A stretch of 64,000 nt of DNA from Heliomicrobium undosum (lineage in GTDB: Bacteria; Bacillota; Desulfitobacteriia; Heliobacteriales; Heliobacteriaceae), in assembly GCF_009877425.1 (NCBI RefSeq), contig NZ_WXEY01000015.1:1-64000 (forward strand), read 5' to 3'. The position numbers and the translations under genes were made by a program. Under the pieces are notes generated by a model. The model was not told the origin of the DNA and searched no databases. It worked only from the letters and a program-made list of their open reading frames with translations. Below are positions 1-10,025 of the stretch, piece by piece (position 1 is the first letter of the stretch; each line of letters begins with the position of its first letter).

Positions 1-506
1 CTTGTCCCTGCGGCCATCTCGGCGATCCTGAGAAGGAGTGCCTCTGCTCCCCTGTTTCAGTAGAGCGTTACCGCAACCGGATTTCAGGACCCCTGTGGGA
101 TCGGATGGATCTGCAGGTGTCAGTGACCCGCCCCGCATACAACGATCTTGTGGATTCTGCAAAAGTGCCTCCAGAAGGGGAGGAGAGTTCGGAGACCGTC
201 TTGAACCGTGTGATCGAGGCCCGGAGGCGGCAGTGGCGTCGCAACCGGGCGCTATCACAGCGTCTGCCGCTGTTACAGATCCAACCGGCGGTCTGCAATG
301 CCCACTTGGATGCGGGAGCGTTAAAAAAAGTTGCGGAACTTGACGGCGAAAGCGAGACATTGTTATCCCAGGCATACCGGCGTCTCGGACTGAGCGGCAG
401 GGGGTTGCATCGCATCCTAAAGGTTGCCCGGACCATTGCCGACCTGGACAGCTCCGAGAGGATTGGCAAGATCCACTTGGCAGAGGCGTTGCGGTTTCGG
501 CTGTAA
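1..506 (+). CDS. comM: ComM/YifB-family Mg-chelatase-like AAA+ ATPase, C-terminal part (5' end outside window)
   Basis: The frame is open from the first base and ends at TAA 504-506, so only the C-terminal ~167 residues are present. The cysteine-rich stretch CPCGHLGDPEKECLCS followed by YRNRISGPLWDRMDL is the typical signature of the YifB/ComM family, where it follows the AAA+ core. The tail (AYRRLGLSGRGLHRILKVARTIADL) is the helical lid found at the end of these proteins. ComM is a helicase that promotes branch migration during natural transformation in some bacteria; in Clostridia its role is inferred. Its position just upstream of dprA, another DNA-uptake gene, fits this. Confidence 0.88.
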   Translation, partial: CPCGHLGDPEKECLCSPVSVERYRNRISGPLWDRMDLQVSVTRPAYNDLVDSAKVPPEGEESSETVLNRVIEARRRQWRRNRALSQRLPLLQIQPAVCNAHLDAGALKKVAELDGESETLLSQAYRRLGLSGRGLHRILKVARTIADLDSSERIGKIHLAEALRFRL

Positions 507-627
507 GGGATCGAAGAAAGGGTCACTGCCCCACCGGAAAAAGAACAGATTCAGAATCTTTTGCAGGATTTAACCATTGTTTCGTCAAATTACGTCATTT
601 AAGCAAAGAATGGTGGGGTGGTCGGGT

Positions 628-936
628 ATGGAAGAGAAAAACCTTGGCACTGCCGATTCAGCAATCGTTACATTACGTAAGCTGAGAAATCAGGTGTCTG
701 GAGACGCCGAGTTAGCGCCGCTTTACACCGATGCATTGCTGGCCAAGAAGCGGGAACAGCGCCAGGCCTTGCGGGATGTTGCCGTTGCCGCCGCCAGGTT
801 GGCCATGGATGTTCCTGAAAGCAAGGGCCAGTTCGTAACGATGAATATGCTAGATCTGGAGCGCTTGTGTGAGTCGCTCGTCGCTTTAAATCAGATTGAT
901 GAGGAACTGAACGCTGTCGGAGAAATGGAAGATTAG
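628..936 (+). CDS. small unassigned helical protein
   Basis: I do not recognise this 102-residue protein. It is mostly charged and predicted helical, with no membrane segment, no cysteine pair and no known motif. An in-frame ATG at 610 and an upstream start at 577 are also possible. I prefer ATG 628 because a G-rich Shine-Dalgarno-like stretch (GGTGGGG) lies about 10 bases upstream. The gene is followed directly by a strong terminator at 945-980, so it is transcribed separately from dprA. Codon usage resembles its neighbours, which supports it as a real gene. Confidence 0.5.
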   Translation: MEEKNLGTADSAIVTLRKLRNQVSGDAELAPLYTDALLAKKREQRQALRDVAVAAARLAMDVPESKGQFVTMNMLDLERLCESLVALNQIDEELNAVGEMED

Positions 937-944
937 GCGGAATC

Positions 945-980
945 AACCCCTCTGCCCCAAGCGGTAAAGAGGGGTTTTTT
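945..980 (+). terminator. Rho-independent terminator
   Basis: AACCCCTCT pairs with AGAGGGGTT across a GC-containing loop and is followed by TTTTTT. It closes the unit containing the small gene at 628-936 and separates it from dprA. Confidence 0.85.
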
Positions 981-1054
981 CATGACGAATTTTCCTATAT
1001 ATAATCGGAAAATGCGTTACGAGGACAAAAAGGAAATCTATCATTACAGTCGAA

Positions 1055-1080
1055 TAAGTAGGCGATTTCATTGCCGATAA
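1055..1080 (+). promoter_or_regulatory. candidate sigma-D (sigma-28) promoter
   Basis: TAAG at 1055-1058 and GCCGATAA at 1073-1080 are separated by 14 bases. The motility sigma factor consensus is TAAA, 14-16 bases, GCCGATAT, so this differs by one base in each half. It points toward dprA, about 190 bp upstream of its start. A sigma-D gene lies in this window at 38248. The match was found by eye only. Confidence 0.4.
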
Positions 1081-1162
1081 ACATCCTATCCATACGCCGC
1101 AGCGCATCGCCTCCATGAAATCAACATGTTGTGAAGATGACCACAATTTTTCGGCGCTTTGC

Positions 1163-1191
1163 TTGACAGGGATTGGATAACCCGTTAATGT
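1163..1191 (+). promoter_or_regulatory. housekeeping-type promoter for dprA
   Basis: A perfect -35 TTGACA (1163-1168) is followed by 17 bases and TAATGT (1186-1191), a good -10. It lies about 75 bp upstream of the dprA start. The rest of the 330-bp gap between 937 and 1267 holds the terminator at 945-980 and the sigma-D-like site, with no convincing gene. Confidence 0.7.
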
Positions 1192-1267
1192 AGATATCGT
1201 TCGATGGTACGATTATCCAGACAGGTCAGGGAATCAGGGCGCCGGTGATGGAGAGGGGACGAGACCC

Positions 1268-2413
1268 ATGACCCACCCTCCGGCTTTGACAGAGCGAGAT
1301 AGTTGGATGGCTCTGTCCGCGCTGCCCGGTATCGGACCTCGGCGGTTTTACGCCCTCTTAGGGCATTTTGGCACGGCCCGCAACGCCTGGATGGCTGCTG
1401 ATGAGCGCTGGGACGGTGTGGCCGGTCTAAGCCGGCAGGGTTGGGAGCGAACGTTGCAGGCGAGGCGACGCGCTGATCGGGTGACTGCGCTGTTGCGACG
1501 CCTTACCCAGGGTGACATCGCTGCCGTCCTCGTTACCGATGAACAATACCCCGCGCTGTTGCGCAATATCCCCGACCCGCCGCCCGTATTGTATGTGCGA
1601 GGAAAGCTTATGGCCGAGGATGAATCGGCCTTCGCCATCGTAGGCACCCGCAAGCCCTCCGCATACGGCGTGAAAGCCTGCGCTGCCATCGCCAGGGACC
1701 TGGCGCAACATAGACGGACGGTCGTCAGCGGCATGGCCCGCGGCATCGACGGAATCGCCCATCAAAGCGCCCTGGAGGCGGGGGGACGGACGATCGCCGT
1801 CCTAGCCGGCGGCGTCGACGTCATCTATCCGCCGGAACATGGCAAACTGGCCAGCCGTATCGTGGAACAGGGCGCTCTGGTAAGCGAATATCCGCCGGGG
1901 ACGCGCCCCGAACCGGGCACTTTTCCGGCGCGCAACCGGATCATCTCGGGGCTCTCGAACGGTGTCATCGTTGTCGAGGCGGGGGAGAAGTCGGGTGCGT
2001 TGATCACCGCCGACCAGGCGTTAGAGCAGGGGCGCGATGTCTTTGCCGTGCCGGGGCCGATCACACTGCCGCAGAGCATGGGGACAAACCGTTTGATCCA
2101 GCAGGGCGCCAAGTTGATCATCACCGTCGAAGACATCCTCGATGAGGCCCAGCGTCAACTGAGCCTGCCCTTGTCAACGCATTCCGGGGCAGCACACCCT
2201 TCCGATGAACAGCTTTCGGAGAATTGCCTTTCGGCCGATCAGTCCGAGGCGGAGCGCCGGATCCTGGAAATCCTCGACTGGGAGCCGAGAAGCGCTGACG
2301 AGTTGGCCGCCCGGTTGGGCCTTTCCGGGTCGGAGGTGGCTGCGGCATTGACCCTGCTGGAATTGAAGGGACGCGTTCAAATGGAGCGGGGCGGCGGTTT
2401 TGTCGCCTGCTAG
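1268..2413 (+). CDS. dprA: DNA processing protein DprA (Smf)
   Basis: DprA binds incoming single-stranded DNA during natural transformation and loads RecA on it. The 381-residue protein has an N-terminal helix-hairpin-helix-like SAM region (ALSALPGIGPRRFYALLG). The Rossmann-type DprA core follows with AIVGTRKPS, VVSGMARGIDGIAH and the FPARNRIISGLS/GALITAD motifs (roughly residues 120-285). A C-terminal winged-helix region ends the protein. Length is normal. The ATG at 1268 follows a GGAGAGGGGAC ribosome-binding site. It heads the dprA-topA-trmFO-xerC order known from Bacillus and relatives. Confidence 0.96.
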   Translation: MTHPPALTERDSWMALSALPGIGPRRFYALLGHFGTARNAWMAADERWDGVAGLSRQGWERTLQARRRADRVTALLRRLTQGDIAAVLVTDEQYPALLRNIPDPPPVLYVRGKLMAEDESAFAIVGTRKPSAYGVKACAAIARDLAQHRRTVVSGMARGIDGIAHQSALEAGGRTIAVLAGGVDVIYPPEHGKLASRIVEQGALVSEYPPGTRPEPGTFPARNRIISGLSNGVIVVEAGEKSGALITADQALEQGRDVFAVPGPITLPQSMGTNRLIQQGAKLIITVEDILDEAQRQLSLPLSTHSGAAHPSDEQLSENCLSADQSEAERRILEILDWEPRSADELAARLGLSGSEVAAALTLLELKGRVQMERGGGFVAC

Positions 2414-2491
2414 GTTATAATAGAACAAATGGATCCCGATTGAATGATCAGTATGGAATGGATCAGTTTTGATAGATAAGAGGTGACCTGG

Positions 2492-4675
2492 TTGTCCAAC
2501 AAGGTGCTTGTCATCGTCGAATCGCCTGCCAAAGCGAAAACCATCAGCAAGTTTCTCGGCCGCCGCTACCAGGTGAAGGCCTCCATGGGCCATGTGCGCG
2601 ATCTGCCCAAAAGCCAGTTTGGCGTCGATGTGGACGGGGGCTTCAATCCCAAGTACATCACCATCCGGGGCAAAGGAGAACTGTTAAAAGAACTCCGGAC
2701 AGCCGCTAAAAAGTCGGACCAGATCCTGCTCGGGCCTGACCCGGATCGGGAGGGGGAAGCCATTGCCTGGCACCTGGCCCAAGTCCTTGGTGTCGACGAA
2801 CATACACCCTGCCGCATCGAATTCAATGAGATCACCAAGTCGGCGATTCAAAACGCCGTCAAAAAGCCGCGGCCCATCGATACGAGCCGAGTGGAGGCCC
2901 AACAGGCCCGCCGTATCCTCGACCGGCTTGTCGGCTACAACCTCAGCCCCCTCCTCTGGCGCAAAATTCGCAAAGGCCTTTCCGCCGGACGGGTGCAGTC
3001 GGTGGCGGTGCGGCTGATCGGCGACAGGGAAGAGGAGATCAGCGATTTCACGCCTGAGGAGTACTGGTCCCTGACGGCGGAATTGAAAGCCGCCAAGGGG
3101 AACCTGCAGGCGCGGCTCGTCCGGCAGGATGAGAATAAGTTGGAGATCAAGAGCCGCGAAGAGATGGACCGGGTCCTGGGGGAACTGTCCGGGCAGGCCT
3201 TTGTCGTCAGCGAGGTCAAGCGGAAGGAAAAGCGCCGCAATCCGTCGCCGCCATTCACCACCAGTTCCTTGCAGCAGGAGGCCTATCGCAAACTCGGTTT
3301 TACGGCCCGCAAGACCATGATGATCGCCCAGCAATTGTATGAAGGCCTTGACCTGGGCAAAGAGGGCACCGTCGGTCTTGTCACCTACATCCGCACCGAC
3401 TCGGTGCGCGTTTCCGACAGCGCCGTCGAAGAGGTCCGCCTGCACATCCAGACCCGTTTCGGCGCTGATTACCTGCCGGCAGAGCCGCGCGTCTACGAAA
3501 ACAAGGGCAAAATCCAAAACGCCCACGAGGCGATCCGGCCCACCTCAGTAACCCGCGAACCGGAGACCTTGAAAGCGGTCGTGACCAACGACCAGTATAA
3601 ATTATACAAATTGATCTATGAGCGCTTTGTTTCCAGCCAGATGAGTTCCGCCATCATGGATACGACGACGATCGAGATCAAGGCGGGAGCCTTCGGTTTC
3701 CGCGCCTCCGGCTCGGTGCTCAAGTTTCCCGGTTTCATGAAGGTCTACATCGAGGGGCGAGATGACGACAGCAAGGAAGAGGAGGGGTTGCTTCCCGAGG
3801 TGTCTGCCGAGGAAAAGCTGGACCTGCAGAAGATCGATCCGAAGCAGCATTTCACCCAGCCACCACCGCGCTACAGCGAAGCCACCCTCGTTCGGGCTTT
3901 GGAAGAACAGGGGATCGGCCGCCCCTCCACCTATGCGCCGATCATCGAGACCATCGTCGCCCGCGGTTATGTGGTCCGCGAGGATAAGCAGTTTTACCTG
4001 ACCGAACTGGGCGAGGTCGTCGTCGATCTGCTGAAGGAGCATTTTCCCGACATCATTGATGTCGAATTTACGGCCGACATGGAAGCGAAGCTGGACGCCA
4101 TCGAGGAAGGCGCCGCCGATTGGAAGCGCATCCTCCGTGATTTTTACGAACCCTTCCGGGAGACCCTGGAGGATGCCGAAGAGAAGATCGGCGAGATCGA
4201 GATCGCCGATGAGGTGACTGACCAACTGTGCGAAGTCTGCGGCGCCAACCTGGTCATCAAACAGGGGCGGTTTGGCCGCTTTTTGGCATGCCCCCGTTTC
4301 CCTGAATGCCGGTTCACCAAACCGCTGCTGGAGGAAATCGGTGTCCCCTGTCCCAAATGTGACGGCCATGTCGTCATCCGGCGAACAAAAAAAGGCCGCA
4401 AATTCTTCGGCTGCGCCAACTATCCTGAATGTGATTACGTCTCCTGGGAGCGGCCGACCAATGTGCCCTGTCCCCAGTGCGCCAAACCGCTGGTGCAAAA
4501 GGAGTCTAAAAAGTTGGGAACCCGCCGCGTCTGCACCACCGAGGGATGTGGCTATGAAGAGGCGGTCCCCGATGGGGAGAAGGGGGCTTCACCCGGATGG
4601 CCGGCTGGGGATCCCGACGAACAGGGGGAACCCGTTGAACGGCGTGAACTCACTGAACCCGGCGTGCCGGTGTAG
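2492..4675 (+). CDS. topA: DNA topoisomerase I (type IA)
   Basis: TopA relaxes negative supercoils by cutting one strand through a tyrosine. The TOPRIM domain starts at once (KVLVIVESPAKAKT) and includes the acidic DPDREGEAI motif. The catalytic tyrosine is Y299 in TYIRTDS. Three C-terminal zinc-ribbon modules follow, each with paired cysteines (CEVCG, CPKCD and CPQCA as first pairs). Length, about 727 residues, is typical. I chose TTG 2492 because AGAGGTGA sits about 8 bases upstream; an in-frame GTG at 2483 overlaps that site. The C-terminal ~30 residues after the last ribbon are acidic and proline-rich. Confidence 0.97.
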   Translation: MSNKVLVIVESPAKAKTISKFLGRRYQVKASMGHVRDLPKSQFGVDVDGGFNPKYITIRGKGELLKELRTAAKKSDQILLGPDPDREGEAIAWHLAQVLGVDEHTPCRIEFNEITKSAIQNAVKKPRPIDTSRVEAQQARRILDRLVGYNLSPLLWRKIRKGLSAGRVQSVAVRLIGDREEEISDFTPEEYWSLTAELKAAKGNLQARLVRQDENKLEIKSREEMDRVLGELSGQAFVVSEVKRKEKRRNPSPPFTTSSLQQEAYRKLGFTARKTMMIAQQLYEGLDLGKEGTVGLVTYIRTDSVRVSDSAVEEVRLHIQTRFGADYLPAEPRVYENKGKIQNAHEAIRPTSVTREPETLKAVVTNDQYKLYKLIYERFVSSQMSSAIMDTTTIEIKAGAFGFRASGSVLKFPGFMKVYIEGRDDDSKEEEGLLPEVSAEEKLDLQKIDPKQHFTQPPPRYSEATLVRALEEQGIGRPSTYAPIIETIVARGYVVREDKQFYLTELGEVVVDLLKEHFPDIIDVEFTADMEAKLDAIEEGAADWKRILRDFYEPFRETLEDAEEKIGEIEIADEVTDQLCEVCGANLVIKQGRFGRFLACPRFPECRFTKPLLEEIGVPCPKCDGHVVIRRTKKGRKFFGCANYPECDYVSWERPTNVPCPQCAKPLVQKESKKLGTRRVCTTEGCGYEEAVPDGEKGASPGWPAGDPDEQGEPVERRELTEPGVPV

Positions 4676-4729
4676 CGAAGGACTGAATCATCCATAAGCG
4701 AAAATCGCAGAAGAACAGGTGACGATAGA

Positions 4730-6049
4730 GTGACAGTAACGATCATCGGGGCGGGGCTTGCCGGTGCAGAAGCAGCCTGGCAGATTGCCCGGCAGGGCGT
4801 GCCCGTCCAACTTTTCGAGATGCGCCCCACCGAGATGACGCCGGCCCACAAGACAGGCGATTTTGCCGAACTGGTCTGTTCCAACTCCTTGCGCGGGGCC
4901 GCTCTGGAGAACGCCGTCGGACTTTTAAAGGAAGAGATGCGCCGGCTCGGTTCGCTGATCATGGAAGCCGCCGATGCCCATGCGGTGCCTGCCGGCGGGG
5001 CGTTGGCCGTCGATCGGGAAGGCTTTTCCGCCTGTATCACGGAAAAGCTGGTCAACCATCCCCAGATCACCTTGCGCCGGGAGGAGATCCGGGAAATCCC
5101 CGCTGCCCGGCCCTTGATCATCGCGTCAGGCCCCTTGACCTCACCGGCCCTGTCCCAATCCATACAGGGTCTCACCGGCGAGGACTATTTCTACTTTTAC
5201 GACGCCGCTGCGCCCATCGTCGACGCCGAATCGGTCGATCTGTCGGTGGCTTTCTGGGCCTCCCGTTATGACAAAGGCGACGCCGATTACCTCAACTGTC
5301 CCATGGATGAGAGTGAGTATGATCGGTTCTACGAAGCCCTCGTAACGGCTGAGGCCCATCCCCTAAAAGAGTTTGAAAAAGAGATCTACTTTGAGGGTTG
5401 CATGCCTGTCGAAGTGATGGCCAAAAGGGGAAAACAGACCCTCCTTTTCGGCCCCCTCAAACCGGTCGGCCTGACCGATCCGCGGACAGGCAGGCGCCCT
5501 TTTGCCGTCGTCCAGTTGCGCAAGGAGAATCGACAAGGGTCCATGTTCAATCTGGTCGGTTTTCAGACCCATCTCAAGTGGCCGGAACAGAAACGGGTCT
5601 TCCGCATGATCCCCGGATTGGAACAGGCGGAGTTCGTCCGCTACGGCGTCATGCACCGCAACACCTTCATCAACAGCCCCACGCTGTTGATGCCGACGTA
5701 CCAACTCCGCAAGGATCCGTCTGTATTTTTCGCCGGCCAGATCACCGGGGTGGAAGGATATGTCGAATCAGCCGCCGCCGGTCTCGTGGCGGGATTAAAC
5801 GCCGCCCGCCTCGTCCAGGGACGGACGCCGCTCCTATTCCCGCCGGAAACGGCTATCGGCGCTCTGTCGGCTTACATCACCACCGCCGAGGCCAAGCACT
5901 TTCAGCCGATGAACGTCACCTACGGACTTTTTCCTCCGTTGGTAGAAAAAGTGAAAGGCAAACGGCCCCGCCAGCAGGCCCATGCCCGCCGGGCGCTCGA
6001 GTCGTTGGAGCGGTTCATGGCGGAGAACCCTATTGCAAGCGAACCATAA
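4730..6049 (+). CDS. trmFO: methylenetetrahydrofolate-tRNA (uracil-5-)-methyltransferase TrmFO
   Basis: TrmFO makes 5-methyluridine at position 54 of tRNA, using methylenetetrahydrofolate and FAD. The N-terminus carries the FAD-binding [11 protein letters not shown] fold. The family motifs [12 protein letters not shown] and VNFGLFP-like NVTYGLFPP near the C-terminus are present, and the length (439) is standard. GTG 4730 is the start, with CAGGTGA upstream. It sits between topA and xerC as in Bacillus, where it was called gid. The only other candidate would be the larger MnmG family, which the length excludes. Confidence 0.97.
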   Translation: MTVTIIGAGLAGAEAAWQIARQGVPVQLFEMRPTEMTPAHKTGDFAELVCSNSLRGAALENAVGLLKEEMRRLGSLIMEAADAHAVPAGGALAVDREGFSACITEKLVNHPQITLRREEIREIPAARPLIIASGPLTSPALSQSIQGLTGEDYFYFYDAAAPIVDAESVDLSVAFWASRYDKGDADYLNCPMDESEYDRFYEALVTAEAHPLKEFEKEIYFEGCMPVEVMAKRGKQTLLFGPLKPVGLTDPRTGRRPFAVVQLRKENRQGSMFNLVGFQTHLKWPEQKRVFRMIPGLEQAEFVRYGVMHRNTFINSPTLLMPTYQLRKDPSVFFAGQITGVEGYVESAAAGLVAGLNAARLVQGRTPLLFPPETAIGALSAYITTAEAKHFQPMNVTYGLFPPLVEKVKGKRPRQQAHARRALESLERFMAENPIASEP

Positions 6050-6087
6050 AAAACGCCGGCAAAAGCAGTGAAAAGTCGGGTGAGACC

Positions 6088-7110
6088 ATGGGTGAAAAAA
6101 ACTGCGAGAAGGTCCAGAAGAGAGTCGATCAGGACAACAATCAGAATATCGCAGGGAACATCAATATTAGCGTCACTCAAAACACCCAGGAGCCAATCGC
6201 CGAATGGGACCGTTGGATCGATCGCTACCTGCGCCACCTCGCCGCCGAACGCAATCACTCCATCCACACCTGTGGCGCTTATGCCGGCGACTTGGCGCAA
6301 CTGATCGAGCTGCTGGAACAGACCGGCTCCGGTGTGCCCCGTCTCCCTGAAGTAGCCGCCGATCGCCTGCGCCTCTGCATCACCCGCCTCTATGCAGTTG
6401 GGATGGAGCGATCGTCGCTGGCGCGAAAACTGGCCGCCTGGCGCGGCTTTTTTCGCTACCTGATACGGGAAGGCCAACTGACCAGCCACCCCATGAAACG
6501 GCTCAAGTCGCCCAAACTGGGCAGGCCGCTCCCTAAGACGCTAAGCGAATCGGAGGTTTCAGGCCTCCTCTCAGCTGCTGGGAGAACGGGCGATGAACCG
6601 TTGGCGTTGCGCAACCTGGCCATGGTGGAACTGTTTTACGCCTCTGGTTTGCGGGTGGCGGAACTGTGCGGGCTCGATCTGGGCAACGTCGACGCAAGCC
6701 TGGGCTATGTTCGCGTCCTTGGCAAGGGCGGAAAAGAACGGATCGTGCCTGTGGGAGAACAGGCGCTTGAGGCGATCAATCGCTACCTGAAGCAGGGACG
6801 GCCTGCGTTGGCCCGGCGGCAGCGCGAGGTGTCGCCGGCTCTCTTTTTAAACCACCGGGGACGGCGACTCAACGTGCGCGGCGCCCAGGACATCCTCTCC
6901 CGGATCACCGACGGCGCCGCATTACAGCGCGGGATCAGCCCCCACACGCTGCGACACACCTTCGCCACCCACCTGCTCGACGGCGGCGCCGACCTCCGTT
7001 CGGTGCAGGAGATGCTTGGCCATGCCAAACTTTCCACCACCCAAATTTATACCCATGTATCAGCCGAACGGCTGAAAGAGATATACCACAAAACCCATCC
7101 GCGGGCATAG
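6088..7110 (+). CDS. xerC: tyrosine recombinase XerC (CodV)
   Basis: XerC resolves chromosome dimers at dif with a partner recombinase. The catalytic set is visible: Arg in [10 protein letters not shown], Lys in [18 protein letters not shown], and a later His ahead of the nucleophilic Tyr in [10 protein letters not shown]. The frame stays open upstream into trmFO, but that part is a shadow. ATG 6088 is the first sensible start after trmFO. From there the protein is 340 residues, about 40 longer than typical XerC, because of an Asn/Gln-rich N-terminal segment ([13 protein letters not shown]). The start is the least certain part of this call. Confidence 0.93.
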   Translation: MGEKNCEKVQKRVDQDNNQNIAGNINISVTQNTQEPIAEWDRWIDRYLRHLAAERNHSIHTCGAYAGDLAQLIELLEQTGSGVPRLPEVAADRLRLCITRLYAVGMERSSLARKLAAWRGFFRYLIREGQLTSHPMKRLKSPKLGRPLPKTLSESEVSGLLSAAGRTGDEPLALRNLAMVELFYASGLRVAELCGLDLGNVDASLGYVRVLGKGGKERIVPVGEQALEAINRYLKQGRPALARRQREVSPALFLNHRGRRLNVRGAQDILSRITDGAALQRGISPHTLRHTFATHLLDGGADLRSVQEMLGHAKLSTTQIYTHVSAERLKEIYHKTHPRA

Positions 7111-7135
7111 GATCAATCGCGGGGTTGGAGAGGAG

Positions 7136-7696
7136 ATGGGCCTGATGAAGATGATGGGAACGACAATCGTGGCGGTGAAACGGGGAAACCATGTGGCTGT
7201 TGCCGGTGACGGGCAGATCACCTTCGGCGATCGGACGATCATGAAAGCGACCGCCAAAAAGGTTCGTCGCCTCTATCAGGGAAAGGTCATCGCCGGCATC
7301 GCCGGCTCTGTCGCCGACGCCCTGACGTTACTAGATAAGTTGGAAAATAAAATCCAGGAGTTTCGCGGCAACCTGCTCCGCGCCTCTGTCGACCTGGCCA
7401 AGGAGTGGCGCACAGACCGATTCCTGCGCCGCCTGGAGGCGATGATTATCGCCGCCGACGCCGACCACCTGCTGGTCATCTCCGGCAATGGTGAGGTGAT
7501 CGAACCTGATGATGGTGTCGTGGCCATCGGCTCCGGCGGACCCTACGCCCTGGCGGCAGCGCGCGCCCTGGCTCGCCACTCCGACCTGGCGCCGGGAGAG
7601 ATCGCCCGGCAGGCGCTTGTCGTCGCTTCGGAGATCTGTGTCTTTACCAATGACCGAATCACCCTGGAAGAGATCGAAGGGACGGGTGAGAAATGA
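7136..7696 (+). CDS. hslV: ATP-dependent protease subunit HslV (ClpQ)
   Basis: HslV is the peptidase of the HslUV protease, a two-ring chamber with an N-terminal threonine nucleophile. The TTIVAV...AGDGQITFG start of the mature chain is clear. Here about eight residues (MGLMKMMG) precede the Thr-Thr pair and would have to be removed. ATG 7145 or 7151 would shorten this; GGAGAGGAG lies just before 7136, so spacing does not settle the start. Stop overlaps the hslU start by 4 bp, coupling the two subunits. Confidence 0.95.
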   Translation: MGLMKMMGTTIVAVKRGNHVAVAGDGQITFGDRTIMKATAKKVRRLYQGKVIAGIAGSVADALTLLDKLENKIQEFRGNLLRASVDLAKEWRTDRFLRRLEAMIIAADADHLLVISGNGEVIEPDDGVVAIGSGGPYALAAARALARHSDLAPGEIARQALVVASEICVFTNDRITLEEIEGTGEK

Positions 7697-9087
7697 CCGC
7701 CGTCAATCTGACACCGAAACATATCGTAGAAGAACTGGATCGCCATATCGTCGGCCAGCAGGCCGCCAAGAAAGCCGTAGCCATCGCGCTGCGCAACCGT
7801 TACCGCCGGCAGTTGCTGCCGGAAAACCTGCGCGATGAAGTGACCCCCAAAAACATCCTCATGATCGGGCCAACCGGGGTCGGCAAGACCGAGATCGCCC
7901 GACGCCTGGCCCGCCTCGTGCAGGCGCCCTTTATCAAGGTGGAAGCGACCAAATTTACAGAGGTAGGATATGTTGGTCGCGATGTGGAGTCGATGGTCCG
8001 CGATCTGGTGGAGACGGCCATCCGCATGGTCAAAGCGGAACGGATGGAGGAGGTTAAAACGCGGGCGGACCAGGAAGCGGAGGAACGCCTTGTCGAACTC
8101 CTTGTCCCACAACCGAAGGCCCCCAAAAACATGGCCAATCCCTTCGAAATGCTATTTGGAGGCGGGCAAGCAAACCAGCCGTCGCCCCCTTCCAATGATC
8201 CGGAATTGCGAGAAAAGCGGGCCATCATCCGCCAGAAGCTCAAACGTGTGGAATTGGAAGACGACTGGATTGAGATTGAAGTCGACGACAACGCCATGCC
8301 GCTCGGCGATATCTTTGCCGGCTCCGGGCTGGATGAGATGGGCGCCAACATCCAGAATATGCTGGGCCAGATCATCCCCCGGGGCAGGAAGAAACGGCGT
8401 GTCACCGTCCGTGAAGCTCGCCGGATCCTGGCGGTCCAGGAGGCGCAAAAGCTGATCGACATGGACGCCGTCACCCGTGAGGCCGTCGAGCGGGCCGAAC
8501 AGTCCGGCATTATCTTCCTCGACGAGATCGACAAGATCGCATCGAGGGAAGGGGGGCAGGGACCCGATGTCTCCCGCGGCGGTGTGCAGCGCGATATCCT
8601 GCCCATCGTCGAAGGCTCCACCGTGATGACCAAATACGGTCCTGTCAAGACGGACCATGTCCTGTTCATCGCTGCCGGCGCCTTCCATGTGAGCAAGCCT
8701 TCCGACCTGATCCCAGAGTTGCAGGGAAGATTTCCCCTGCGTGTCGAACTGGAGGCGCTCAGCCAGCAGGACTTTCAGCGCATCCTCACAGAGCCGGAGG
8801 GTTCGTTGCTCAAACAGTATGTGGCGCTTCTATCGACAGAAGCGGTCGAACTGATCTTTAAGGAGGAAGCGATAGAAGCGATCGCCTCCATCGCCTATCG
8901 TGTCAATGCCCAGACAGAGAACATCGGCGCCCGCCGTTTGCACACCATCCTGGAGAAAGTCCTGGAGGATGTCTCCTTCGACGCCCCCGATCTTCTCGAC
9001 AAAAAAGTAGTCATCGATAAGGAATATGTGGAATCCCGGCTAGAAGGAATCTTGCAGCGTGAAGATTTAAGTAGATATATTTTGTGA
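7693..9087 (+). CDS. hslU: HslU ATPase, unfoldase subunit of HslUV (ClpY)
   Basis: HslU is the AAA+ ring that unfolds substrates and feeds them to HslV. Walker A is GPTGVGKTE near residue 58 and Walker B is [10 protein letters not shown] near residue 275. The I domain lies between them. The protein ends with [10 protein letters not shown] and a short tail ending in RYIL, as expected for a C-terminus that docks into HslV. Length (464) is normal. The ATG overlaps the hslV stop (ATGA). Confidence 0.97.
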   Translation: MTAVNLTPKHIVEELDRHIVGQQAAKKAVAIALRNRYRRQLLPENLRDEVTPKNILMIGPTGVGKTEIARRLARLVQAPFIKVEATKFTEVGYVGRDVESMVRDLVETAIRMVKAERMEEVKTRADQEAEERLVELLVPQPKAPKNMANPFEMLFGGGQANQPSPPSNDPELREKRAIIRQKLKRVELEDDWIEIEVDDNAMPLGDIFAGSGLDEMGANIQNMLGQIIPRGRKKRRVTVREARRILAVQEAQKLIDMDAVTREAVERAEQSGIIFLDEIDKIASREGGQGPDVSRGGVQRDILPIVEGSTVMTKYGPVKTDHVLFIAAGAFHVSKPSDLIPELQGRFPLRVELEALSQQDFQRILTEPEGSLLKQYVALLSTEAVELIFKEEAIEAIASIAYRVNAQTENIGARRLHTILEKVLEDVSFDAPDLLDKKVVIDKEYVESRLEGILQREDLSRYIL

Positions 9088-9094
9088 AAAGCGT

Positions 9095-9131
9095 TATAAT
9101 AGACATCTAGATAGAATATTTCCGAATATTC
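9095..9131 (+). promoter_or_regulatory. codY promoter -10 element with CodY-box-like operator
   Basis: TATAAT at 9095-9100 is a perfect -10, although no good -35 is seen. Right after it, GAATATT-TCCG-AATATTC (9114-9131) forms an inverted repeat. Read on the other strand it matches 11 of 15 positions of the CodY consensus AATTTTCWGAAAATT. A repressor bound here, just after the likely transcription start, would block codY, suggesting autoregulation. This is inferred from the sequence alone. Confidence 0.5.
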
Positions 9132-9172
9132 GGCGTCATACACATCAAATAAGGGAGGTCTATTGGGGGAAA

Positions 9173-9955
9173 ATGCGCACGCTGCTAGAAAAAACGCGTA
9201 CAGTGAACCGTTTGATTCAAAAGTCTGCCGGGCATCCCGTCAACTTTGAAGAAATGGCCAAGATCACCAGCGAATTGATTAATGCCAACTGTTACATCAT
9301 CGGCCGCCGCGGAAAAATCCTTGGCTTTAATTTCATGCCCCATTTTGCCTGTGACATCATGGCTGACATTGTCCACCATACGGAACGTTTCCCTGAAAGC
9401 TACAATCAGGATCTGCTCCGCATCAACGAAACACAGGCCAACTTTAGCCAGGTGTCGAACGCCTGTGTCTTCAACTATGGAGAAACGTGTTCTCATGGTC
9501 ACAAACTCATGACCGTCACACCCATTCTGGGCGGCGGCCAGCGTCTCGGCACCCTCGTCCTGGCCAAATATAATGAGGAGTTTACCGATGAGGATCTGAT
9601 CCTCGCCGAATATGCCGCTACCGTTGTCGGGATGGAGATCCTTCGGGCGAAGGCGGAGCGTATGGAAGAAGAGGCCCGCAAAAAAGCGGCCGTTCAGATC
9701 GCTATCGGCACCCTTTCCTACAGCGAACTGGAAGCGGTAGAACACATCTTCTCCGAACTGGAAGGGAACGAGGGCTTGCTGGTCGCCTCGAAGATCGCTG
9801 ACCGCGTCGGCATCACCCGTTCCGTCATCGTCAACGCTTTGCGCAAGTTCGAGAGCGCCGGCGTGATCGAGTCCAAATCCTTGGGGATGAAGGGAACCTA
9901 CATTCGCATCCTCAATGATAACTTAATGGAAGAACTGGAAAAACTGCGTCACTGA
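9173..9955 (+). CDS. codY: GTP- and branched-chain-amino-acid-sensing repressor CodY
   Basis: CodY represses nutrient-adaptation genes, often including motility genes, when GTP and isoleucine/leucine/valine are plentiful. The N-terminal GAF domain covers roughly residues 1-155 and a long linker helix follows. The C-terminal winged helix contains [19 protein letters not shown], the recognition motif of the family. Length 260 matches. ATG 9173 follows AAGGGAGG, although at the long spacing of about 14 bases. The gene stands between hslU and flgB, as in Bacillus, so it could control the flagellar operon downstream. It is followed by a terminator. Confidence 0.97.
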   Translation: MRTLLEKTRTVNRLIQKSAGHPVNFEEMAKITSELINANCYIIGRRGKILGFNFMPHFACDIMADIVHHTERFPESYNQDLLRINETQANFSQVSNACVFNYGETCSHGHKLMTVTPILGGGQRLGTLVLAKYNEEFTDEDLILAEYAATVVGMEILRAKAERMEEEARKKAAVQIAIGTLSYSELEAVEHIFSELEGNEGLLVASKIADRVGITRSVIVNALRKFESAGVIESKSLGMKGTYIRILNDNLMEELEKLRH

Positions 9956-10025
9956 TCAGATTTAATACGGTAAATTAATCCGGTTGCATAATTATTTGTA
10001 CAATTTCAGATAAACAAGAAAAAAT

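Noticed and set aside
943-1146. Minus-strand frame of 67 codons
   Set aside because: It crosses the terminator at 945-980 and the sigma-D-like site and has no ribosome-binding site.
2684-3526. Minus-strand frame opposite topA
   Set aside because: Shadow of topA, with no family resemblance and no ribosome-binding site.
5398-6087. Upstream extension of the xerC frame through trmFO
   Set aside because: It lies fully inside trmFO, has no ribosome-binding site, and its residues look like a shadow (Arg/Pro/Gly-rich).
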